DNA from: Desulfobacula sp.
GTDB lineage: Bacteria; Desulfobacterota; Desulfobacteria; Desulfobacterales; Desulfobacteraceae
NCBI GenBank assembly: GCA_023139225.1
Contig: JAGLNZ010000418.1
Coordinates: forward strand, 1-5,693
DNA length: 5,693 bases
Reading direction: 5' to 3'
Positions 1 to 4,984 of the stretch are shown here, piece by piece. Each line of letters begins with the position of its first letter. Position 1 is the first letter of the stretch. Made by a program: the position numbers and the translations under genes. The notes under the pieces are model-generated. The model was not told the DNA's origin, did not search any database, and saw nothing but the letters and a program-made list of their open reading frames with translations.

Positions 1-1
1 T

Positions 2-220
2 TGCACTTTTGTTGATTTTCGTGATAAATAAAAATATGAAAAAAATCATATTAACGGTGCTAACTATGTTGATTACAGCGATATGTTTTCTAAACCTATG
101 ATGGAGGAATTAAACAAAAGCAATAGTCTAATTGTCATCCACGATGTCCAAGCAGTTGCAGGTGCTATCGCTGTCACCTTGAAACTTATGGACTATCCAG
201 ATGTATATATTCTTAAATAA
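2..220 (+). pseudogene. Relic of a rhodanese-like domain protein (3' part)
   Basis: One frame, read through from base 2 to the TAA at 218-220, gives FVDFRDK, then a stop (TAA at 29-31), then KYEKNHINGANY, then LIVIHDVQAVAGAIAV, and finally LMDYPDVYILK. The order fits a rhodanese (sulfurtransferase) fold: the VDxR strand, the Y-x-x-x-H-I-x-G-A segment, the I-V-x-x-C loop, then an Ala-rich helix and the 'nVYxL' strand. In active rhodaneses the loop carries the catalytic cysteine that holds the persulfide; here the aligned residue is Asp (IVIHD). No ATG with a ribosome binding site follows the stop early enough to rescue the domain. The protein also ends at the last strand, without the usual Gly-Gly and following helix. 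I read it as a dead gene whose 5' end lies outside the window. A cysteine-less regulatory rhodanese is the alternative, but the in-frame stop argues against it. Confidence 0.6.
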
Positions 221-385
221 ATATTAGGGAAGACGCTTTATATAATAGGTATGACCGTTTTACCCATGAATAATTAGCACTATCAATGTATAAACCAGTA
301 ATTTGGAAATAAAGCATTTTTTAAATTTATTAGATTCAAACGAAGCTAACTCCATCACAAAACTGATTTTTTTATCACCGTTCCG

Positions 386-529
386 ATCTTACTGGATAGT
401 GCACGATTCATGAAGGAAGCACATTCTCTATATCGATCTGCTGGTTTCAAAGAGGTAGAAATATATTCTGAGACTGAAATGACAGAGGATTTTCAGGAGC
501 ATATGGTTTACATGGAATTAGAATTGTAA
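386..529 (+). pseudogene. C-terminal fragment of a GNAT acetyltransferase
   Basis: This frame encodes ILLDSARFMKEAHSLYRSAG, then FKEVEIYSETEMTEDFQEHM and VYMELEL before a TAA at 527-529. It matches the C-terminal end of GNAT (Gcn5-related) N-acetyltransferases: the beta-strand L-x-L-D-[ST]-x-x-F-M, the helix A-x-x-L-Y-R-x-x-G-F, then the closing strand ending in M-x-L-x-L. Active members transfer an acetyl group from acetyl-CoA to an amine. The N-terminal strands and the acetyl-CoA pyrophosphate-binding loop (Q/RxxGxG/A) are absent, and the bases just upstream have stops in all frames, so about two thirds of the gene is missing. The ATG at 410 has no Shine-Dalgarno sequence. I infer a truncated, non-functional remnant. 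Confidence 0.7.
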
Positions 530-600
530 TGGATGTAGCAGTTGGAACTGGCCGGTTGGAGTTATATGATGTAAAAAGATTTTCGAAACATGTTTCTTAG
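520..600 (+). pseudogene. Possible SAM-methyltransferase motif I remnant
   Basis: In the frame one base off the end of the GNAT relic, positions 520-600 read IRIVMDVAVGTGRLEL followed by about ten unmatched residues and a TAG. The string V-x-D-V-A-x-G-T-G-R-L resembles motif I of class I S-adenosylmethionine methyltransferases, the glycine-rich loop that binds the cofactor. Positions 241-309 in the same frame read YNRYDRFTHE, a stop, then LALSMYKPVIWK, which recalls the YDR-x-A segment upstream of motif I in such enzymes. An ATG at 529-531 overlaps the GNAT stop (TAATG), but a 23-residue product has no known role. The match is short and the link between the two pieces is inference, so chance is a real possibility. 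Confidence 0.25.
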
Positions 601-844
601 ACGAATCTCTATCTCCAATAAAAAATGATGATGGCTTGATTAATTCGACTTTACTTTTTCCCATATAATTGAATTTTATTTCGAAATTAATTTGCCTTGC
701 ATCAATATTATACTGTATGGTAATTAAAATTGATCGGATTATAAAATGTATTCTGGTAGTTTTATAGTTTGAAAATTATGCTGATTATGATAAAAATATT
801 CACATTTTATTGTAGACGTTGTCCTGATTAAGCGAAAAACAATC
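601..844. other. Intergenic, no gene seen
   Basis: This AT-rich stretch between the relics and the amidase promoter has frequent stops in all six frames. I see no domain-like translation, no strong hairpin followed by a T-run, and no tRNA-like fold. It contains one copy of an 11-base string (708-718) that recurs upstream of the hydrolase gene. It is presumably upstream leader or fully decayed DNA. Confidence 0.5.
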
Positions 845-853
845 TGATATAAT
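845..853 (+). promoter_or_regulatory. Extended -10 promoter candidate for the amidase gene
   Basis: The bases read TGATATAAT, a perfect extended -10 element (TGn followed by TATAAT at 848-853). Such elements can work with a poor -35 box, and here no good -35 lies 16-18 bases upstream (TTGTCC at 819-824 is too far). Transcription would start near 860 and leave a leader of about 78 bases before the start at 938. Predicted from sequence only. Confidence 0.45.
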
Positions 854-924
854 TCATATTTTTCTATTCAATCTCACTTTCAACTGTTTCAAGTAATCCA
901 CTATTTTCCACAAATATAATTTAG

Positions 925-931
925 AAAGGAG
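925..931 (+). promoter_or_regulatory. Ribosome binding site that fixes the amidase start
   Basis: AAAGGAG lies six bases before the ATG at 938. The next in-frame ATG, at 959, would give a more typical signal-peptide start (MKKEK) but has no purine-rich element in front of it. This supports 938 as the start. Confidence 0.8.
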
Positions 932-937
932 ATAAGA

Positions 938-2563
938 ATGAGATATGAGAATATTTTCATGAAAAAAGAAAAACCAATCTGGTTTTTGGCCTTGTTTGTA
1001 TTTATTACAATTATTGTTCAATATGAGGCAGTGGTTTTTGGGGAAGAGCCTAAATCTCAATATCAGAAAAACGATATCGTTTTCATGACGGCAAGTGAAA
1101 TTGCAGAAAAAATCCAAAACCGGGAACTATCTTCTGTACAGGTAATAGAAGCATTTTTAAAGCAGATTGAGATATTTAACCCCAAACTCAATGCAATTGT
1201 CACTCTGGATGCTGCAAATGCCCGGAGCCGGGCAAAAAAGGCAGATGAAGCGATTTCAAAGGGAGAGCTATGGGGACCTTTGCACGGAGTGCCTGTCACC
1301 ATAAAAGACAACTATGCAACAGCAGGAATACGCTCCACCAGCAGCCATCCTCCCTTAAAAGATTTTATACCTGAAAAGGATGCAACTGTTGTGGCGCATC
1401 TATTGAATGCCGGAGCAATCATTCTCGGTAAAACAAATTTGCCGCAACTTGGGTTGGATTTTCAAACAAATAGTCCGATTTTTGGCATCACAAACAATCC
1501 CTGGGATACTGATTATACTCCAGGCGGGAGTTCAGGCGGCAGCGCAGCAGCTGTGGCAGCAGGTTTGACACCCCTGGCATTAGGTAACGATCTGGGAGGT
1601 TCAATCAGGGTTCCCGCTCATTACTGTGGTATATATGGCCTGAAGCCCACCGAAAATTTGGTATCAAGATATGGTGTTACACCGGGATTGCCTCCAAAGG
1701 AATTTCATTCTATCCGCCATTTTCTTTCTCTCGGACCCCTTGCCCGTTCTGTTAACGATTTGAAACTCTGTCTTAAAATTATTGCAGGATCAGATCAAAA
1801 GGCGATAGATGTTCCTGATTTTCCACTGATAGAACCTGACGTAAAAAAAATCAACAACTTAAAAATTGCCTGGACCGATGATTTCAATGGTGTCCCGGTT
1901 TCATCTGAAACACAAAGTGCCTTAAATCTTTTTGTAGACAAGCTTTCAAATGCAGGATGCAGCACTACAAAGACTATTCCAACTGGTTTTGATTTTAATG
2001 AAGCCTGGAAAACATATGGTAGAATTTTCGATATGGAAATTAATGTACATATACCTTTCTTCAAACGTTTTTTAATGTATCTATTCGGAAAAAAAATCAG
2101 GAAAAATGTTCCGTTCTTTGAAATGGTATATCCCATAAGTTATGAAAAATACATGAAGGCCTTGACTAAACGAGATATGCTTATTGGCTCAATGGAACAA
2201 TTCTTATCCCAATGGGATGTCTTTATATGTCCTGTGAGTGCGACATCTGCCATTAAACATATACCAATATCAAAGCGGTTTGGTGCCATCCCCCTATATG
2301 AGAAAGATGTTATGGTTGATGATCAATCTTTAAATTACTGGGTTGCCATGGAATCATATACTTGTATTTTTAATTTTACTGGCAACCCCGTGGTGGTCAT
2401 GCCCATAGGTTATACTAAAAAGGGAATGCCAATAGGTGTTCAGATTGTTGCGCGGCGCTGGCATGATATGGAACTTCTTTCAATCGTGGATCAACTTGCA
2501 AAGACAGCCGGGTCCTATCAAGCTCCCAAAGGATATAAAAAAGTACAAGTATCAGAATTGTAA
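938..2563 (+). CDS. Exported or membrane-anchored amidase (amidase signature family)
   Basis: This 541-residue protein belongs to the amidase signature family, hydrolases that cleave carboxamide bonds to a carboxylate and ammonia or an amine. The full triad is visible: Lys123 in VTIKDN, cis-Ser198 in TPGGSSGGS, and nucleophile Ser222 in GNDLGGSIR. The 75- and 24-residue spacings are those of fatty acid amide hydrolase. The C-terminal FNFTGNPVVVMPIG and GMPIGVQIVARRWHD segments also fit, and the length is normal for the family plus a leader. Residues 9-28 (KKEK, then a hydrophobic run from IWF to IIV) form a signal peptide or anchor, with possible cleavage near residue 35, so it likely acts outside the cytoplasm. 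Family members such as GatA are cytoplasmic, so this is not a tRNA amidotransferase subunit. The substrate cannot be read from sequence. The gene stands alone on its transcript as far as can be seen. Confidence 0.93.
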   Translation: MRYENIFMKKEKPIWFLALFVFITIIVQYEAVVFGEEPKSQYQKNDIVFMTASEIAEKIQNRELSSVQVIEAFLKQIEIFNPKLNAIVTLDAANARSRAKKADEAISKGELWGPLHGVPVTIKDNYATAGIRSTSSHPPLKDFIPEKDATVVAHLLNAGAIILGKTNLPQLGLDFQTNSPIFGITNNPWDTDYTPGGSSGGSAAAVAAGLTPLALGNDLGGSIRVPAHYCGIYGLKPTENLVSRYGVTPGLPPKEFHSIRHFLSLGPLARSVNDLKLCLKIIAGSDQKAIDVPDFPLIEPDVKKINNLKIAWTDDFNGVPVSSETQSALNLFVDKLSNAGCSTTKTIPTGFDFNEAWKTYGRIFDMEINVHIPFFKRFLMYLFGKKIRKNVPFFEMVYPISYEKYMKALTKRDMLIGSMEQFLSQWDVFICPVSATSAIKHIPISKRFGAIPLYEKDVMVDDQSLNYWVAMESYTCIFNFTGNPVVVMPIGYTKKGMPIGVQIVARRWHDMELLSIVDQLAKTAGSYQAPKGYKKVQVSEL

Positions 2564-2837
2564 GAATTTCGGAGGTAGCAGGTTCAATTATATAACAAAG
2601 AACTGGCCACTATAATTATTTTCCAAAATTAAACAAATTTATAGTTGCTGATTTTAAAAAAATTATTTTCGGGACTTTGAATCAAATTCTATCCTCTGAT
2701 GTATCGAATTTAATGGAGGATTGAGTCGATTTTATACTGTATTTTCCAAATATTGTAATTTTGATATCTCTTTACAGATTTTTTAAAAATTGTTACTACT
2801 TGATAAAAAAATGATCTGAATCGCATATCCAATAAAA
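2564..2837. other. Intergenic, no gene seen
   Basis: The gap between the amidase stop and the hydrolase promoter is AT-rich and stop-rich in all frames. I see no clear terminator hairpin behind the amidase, so read-through toward the hydrolase cannot be excluded. GGAGG sequences at 2570-2574 and 2715-2719 have no usable ORF after them. The 11-base string seen at 708-718 recurs at 2732-2742. Confidence 0.5.
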
Positions 2838-2865
2838 TTGAGCACTCTGCTGACAATCCTATAAT
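2838..2865 (+). promoter_or_regulatory. Sigma70-type promoter candidate for the alpha/beta hydrolase
   Basis: TTGAGC (2838-2843) and TATAAT (2860-2865) are separated by 16 bases. The -35 box matches consensus at four of six positions and the -10 at all six. Transcription would start near 2872 and leave a leader of about 93 bases, which implies the hydrolase can be expressed independently of the amidase gene. Confidence 0.55.
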
Positions 2866-2868
2866 TAC

Positions 2869-2879
2869 TTGTTGAACAA
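2869..2879. promoter_or_regulatory. Small palindrome at the predicted transcription start
   Basis: TTGTT-G-AACAA is a perfect 11-base palindrome that straddles the predicted +1 of the hydrolase promoter, a usual place for a repressor operator. It is short and AT-rich, so it may be chance. Confidence 0.2.
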
Positions 2880-2947
2880 AACCGATTAGCGTAAGGACAC
2901 TCAGTTATATTCCATTATTTGAGCTTTCTAAATTACGCCTATAAAAA

Positions 2948-2955
2948 AAAGGAGG
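2948..2955 (+). promoter_or_regulatory. Strong ribosome binding site of the alpha/beta hydrolase
   Basis: AAAGGAGG, followed by T, is a near-complete match to the anti-Shine-Dalgarno sequence. It lies nine bases before the ATG at 2965 and supports that start. Confidence 0.85.
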
Positions 2956-2964
2956 TCTGTTGTC

Positions 2965-3852
2965 ATGAAAAGGAGACTAAAGATTACCTTTGGAATATGT
3001 ACTGTTCTGTTTTTGATGTTTTTATACGTCTGGAATTCAGGTAAGGATGCGCGGCTGGCAATCGGGGAAAGTAAGACATTAGAATATTCTGGAATCAAAG
3101 TGCATTATTATGAATATGGTGAGGGTGATACGGTTGTACTTCTTGCTGGAATGGGACGTTCTGTTAGTGATTTCAATGAACTCGTTGAATTTCTTTCAAA
3201 ATCCAGATTTCGTACAGTTGCAGTCGAGCTTAAGGGTATTGGCGAATCTACGGGCTCTGGTTTTTTTAAAAAGATAAAGCTGCATGACTATGCAAATGAT
3301 GTTGCGGAGGTAATAAAAAAGCTGCATAAATTTAAAAATGAAAAAGTACATATAGTCGGACATGCTCTGGGTAACCGCATTGCAAGAACATTGGCTACAA
3401 ACTATCCTGAACTCATCAAAAGTGTAACCCTCATTGCGGCTGGTGGATATGTTCCAATATCAAAGGATATAAAAAGAGCAATGTTGGTGATACCATTGAG
3501 CTTCCTTCCCGATAGAATAAGAAAAAAGAATATCCGAAAGGCATTGTTTGCATCTGGCAACGATATACCGGATTGCTGGATTTCTGGATGGCATTTCAGG
3601 GCAATGTGGGCGCAACGAAAAGCGGCTCTCTCTACACCTCGAGAAGAGTGGTGGAGTGGCGGTCAGGCCCCCATACTGCTCCTGCAAGCGGAAAATGATG
3701 TTATTGCTCCTATTGGAAATGTTGAAGCAATGAAAAAGGAATTGGGTAATCGCCTGACAGTAGTCATGATACCGAAAGCGGGGCATGCAATGCTGGCTGA
3801 ACAACCGGAACTGATAAGGAAGGCAATGATTTTATTTTTACGAAAACATTGA
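2965..3852 (+). CDS. Membrane-anchored alpha/beta hydrolase with Ala in place of the nucleophile Ser
   Basis: This is a 295-residue alpha/beta hydrolase-fold protein. Residues 2-6 (KRRLK) and the hydrophobic run at about 7-23 form an N-terminal anchor without an obvious cleavage site, so the domain probably faces the periplasm or outside. The fold runs from VVLLAGMG (57-64, oxyanion-hole strand and loop) through a nucleophile elbow VGHALGNR (131-138), a cap region (about 160-230), the acid strand ILLLQAENDVIAP (Asp245) and the GHAM histidine (His274). The elbow should be G-x-S-x-G; here residue 134 is Ala (codon GCT at 3364-3366, one base from TCT). Some family members, such as RutD (pyrimidine degradation), also carry GHALG, so this may be a real subfamily trait. 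Normal Ser-type esterase chemistry is unlikely; a non-hydrolytic, binding or water-activating role is possible. The substrate is unknown. Confidence 0.9.
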   Translation: MKRRLKITFGICTVLFLMFLYVWNSGKDARLAIGESKTLEYSGIKVHYYEYGEGDTVVLLAGMGRSVSDFNELVEFLSKSRFRTVAVELKGIGESTGSGFFKKIKLHDYANDVAEVIKKLHKFKNEKVHIVGHALGNRIARTLATNYPELIKSVTLIAAGGYVPISKDIKRAMLVIPLSFLPDRIRKKNIRKALFASGNDIPDCWISGWHFRAMWAQRKAALSTPREEWWSGGQAPILLLQAENDVIAPIGNVEAMKKELGNRLTVVMIPKAGHAMLAEQPELIRKAMILFLRKH

Positions 3853-4102
3853 ATATGATTTTAAAAATATCACCTATCTTTGCGTTACACTATATGAACT
3901 AAACACAGCATCAAAAGCCTTTCTTGCATATTCCAGTTAATATACAAAGAACATGGCAACAATTTTTCCATAGCTTCAACAAAAAAATATCAACTCCAGA
4001 TTGAAACTCAACTTTTCCAGATTGTTTCCGACCCTGGCCAAGTTTGCTTCTCAGAAAGAAAACGCCGCCGCAGAATCAAACTCATAACGCCATTCTATCA
4101 CC

Positions 4103-4121
4103 ACTTATAACCGTTATAAGT
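4103..4121. repeat. Perfect 19-base palindrome
   Basis: ACTTATAAC-C-GTTATAAGT is a perfect inverted repeat of nine-base arms around one central C. The form fits a dimeric regulator's operator or a cruciform. As RNA it could fold as a seven-pair stem with a five-base loop. It is not followed by a T-run on either strand, so it is a poor terminator. No promoter was recognised next to it. Confidence 0.6.
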
Positions 4122-4202
4122 AAAATCAGGAATCACACGCACATCAACAACTCTTCCCCAGGGACTTTTATCTCAGGCATCTGATCCCATTTTTTACCAT
4201 TT

Positions 4203-4222
4203 AACGAACAGCGGTTCGTTTT
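4203..4222 (+). terminator. Weak hairpin, possible terminator on the + strand
   Basis: AACGAAC (4203-4209), loop AGCG, GTTCGTT (4214-4220) form a perfect seven-pair stem with a four-base loop. Only four T in total (4219-4222) end the element, and it lies about 350 bases past the hydrolase stop, so it is a weak candidate for ending that transcript. It lacks a T-run on the - strand. Confidence 0.3.
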
Positions 4223-4290
4223 CCGATTCACGCCGCCCCGTTGTTTAAAATAAAAAGGCACTCCTGAACTACAACTGAAATTTTTAGCAA

Positions 4291-4327
4291 AAAATCTATT
4301 ATTTTTTAATATTTTTATTTAGATTTT
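4291..4327 (-). terminator. AT-only inverted repeat at the end of the unknown - strand gene
   Basis: AAAATCTA (4291-4298) and TAGATTTT (4320-4327) are perfect reverse complements separated by 21 AT-rich bases, and overlap the stop codon of the 166-residue gene. Followed by TT on the - strand, it could slow polymerase, but an AT-rich stem with a long loop is weak and may be chance. Confidence 0.2.
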
Positions 4328-4819
4328 GGTTTTTGTTTCTGTGTTTTTTTTCCCTTTTATCCAGGTTTCCCAATCGTATGTGAATTGATGCACTTCTGAT
4401 AGGGGATATCCGAATAGTATGCCCCACATGTCGCTTGGGATCTCATTCTCATACTTATTAATAAATTTAATCAATTTCGGAAACCTTGAGATATAAACAT
4501 ATACATTTCGTATCCCTCTATCTGGTAGACTCCATAAATCAAACCCTTTTTTAGTTCTGATTGTAAACGCATATGGGTATTCTGATAAAAGATTATAAAC
4601 TTCAAGAATTTTCTTTTTATTACCAGTAAAGATAAAATCCAAAACTGGCTTTTCTAATCGATCGATCAGTTCAAATCTTTTAAGATCTTCAAAACCCGTA
4701 TGAAGTATTTTTTCATATCGTTTAAGAATAATATCTCCAAGGTGAGGCTTTCTTTCTATACGAGCGCCTGGTTTACCTATTCCTGTTGCATTTTTCATTG
4801 TACTAGTTGCATGTTCCAT
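4319..4819 (-). CDS. Hypothetical protein, 166 residues, with C-terminal WGxLxGYP motif
   Basis: I do not recognise the family. The product is basic at the N-terminus (GKPGARIERKPHLGD at about 15-29) and has a predicted helical core with alternating charged and hydrophobic residues (30-80). A strand-like region with a Trp follows (84-112), then a conserved-looking segment MWGILFGYPLSEVHQF (131-146), and a Lys/Thr-rich tail. The W-G-x-L-x-G-Y-P-x-x-x-V-x-x-F pattern recalls the GYPxxxVxxF segment of some uncharacterised DUF proteins such as DUF483, a weak likeness only. No signal peptide or membrane segment is present, so it is probably cytoplasmic. The start is uncertain: neither the ATG at 4819 nor the in-frame ATG at 4798 has a Shine-Dalgarno sequence, and the frame stays open to a TGA at 4880-4882. 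Codon pattern and length still favour a real gene. Confidence 0.65.
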   Translation of the reverse strand: MEHATSTMKNATGIGKPGARIERKPHLGDIILKRYEKILHTGFEDLKRFELIDRLEKPVLDFIFTGNKKKILEVYNLLSEYPYAFTIRTKKGFDLWSLPDRGIRNVYVYISRFPKLIKFINKYENEIPSDMWGILFGYPLSEVHQFTYDWETWIKGKKNTETKTKI

Positions 4820-4928
4820 ATTGATCGAATAGCAAAAATTTGTTTGATTGTAAAATATTTCGGTTTTGATAAAGACAGATCATTCCCGTAAGGACATCGA
4901 AACATTTTTATATTAATACTGATTCTCC
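4820..4928. promoter_or_regulatory. Leader region of the 166-residue gene, promoter unclear
   Basis: The gap between the two - strand genes should hold the promoter of the 166-residue gene, because a strong terminator closes off the upstream gene. On the - strand TACAAT (plus positions 4847-4852) is a fair -10 box, but no convincing -35 sits at the right distance. Evidence is positional only. Confidence 0.2.
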
Positions 4929-4930
4929 TG

Positions 4931-4968
4931 TAATAAAAAAGACCGATCCCATCACAGAACCGGTCTTT
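4931..4968 (-). terminator. Rho-independent terminator of the SMI1/KNR4-like gene
   Basis: AAAGACCG (4938-4945) and CGGTCTTT (4961-4968) form a perfect eight-pair stem 17 bases past the stop at 4985. On the - strand the stem extends inward by five more pairs, three of them G-U, around a five-base loop (GUGAU), and is followed by an uninterrupted TTTTTT then ATTA. On the + strand the wobble pairs become C-A mismatches and the T-run is lost, so the element is clearly - strand directed. Confidence 0.88.
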
Positions 4969-4984
4969 CAATTGTTATTTTTAT

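Larger units (their letters stand above)
3853..4318. other. Convergent intergenic region, no intact gene
   Basis: The + strand hydrolase and the - strand unknown gene point at each other across 466 bases. The flanks are AT-rich, but about 4025-4245 is clearly richer in G+C. On the - strand this part has coding-like stretches that hop between frames (a 32-codon GTG reading frame at 4133-4231, and a frame at 3874-4104 broken by three stops). It could be a decayed gene. I do not recognise a family, and the stops are no rarer than chance would give. A palindrome and a hairpin inside the region are listed separately. Confidence 0.45.

Noticed and set aside
36..101. Small hydrophobic reading frame MKKIILTVLTMLITAICFLN, looking like a signal peptide
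   Set aside because: It has no ribosome binding site, ends after 21 codons, and lies out of frame with the rhodanese pattern that explains the same bases.
854..1311. Reading frames on the - strand over the amidase leader and 5' end
   Set aside because: They overlap the promoter, ribosome binding site and conserved start of the amidase gene, and show no domain-like sequence.
1795..2136. 113-codon reading frame on the - strand inside the amidase gene
   Set aside because: It is the antisense shadow of a gene with a complete catalytic core, and has no ribosome binding site or recognisable domain.
708..2742. LexA-type boxes at the two CTGTAT strings
   Set aside because: Neither has the ACAG partner eight bases downstream.
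3460..3804. Antisense and alternate-frame reading frames inside the alpha/beta hydrolase gene
   Set aside because: The hydrolase frame has a clear fold and strong ribosome binding site; the others have neither.
4086..4121. Integron attC site
   Set aside because: The palindrome arms do not match the RYYYAAC and GTTRRRY core sites and no integrase is visible.
2881..4900. 10-base repeat CGTAAGGACA in the hydrolase leader and near 4888
   Set aside because: Repeats of ten bases are expected many times by chance in this window, and the two contexts differ.
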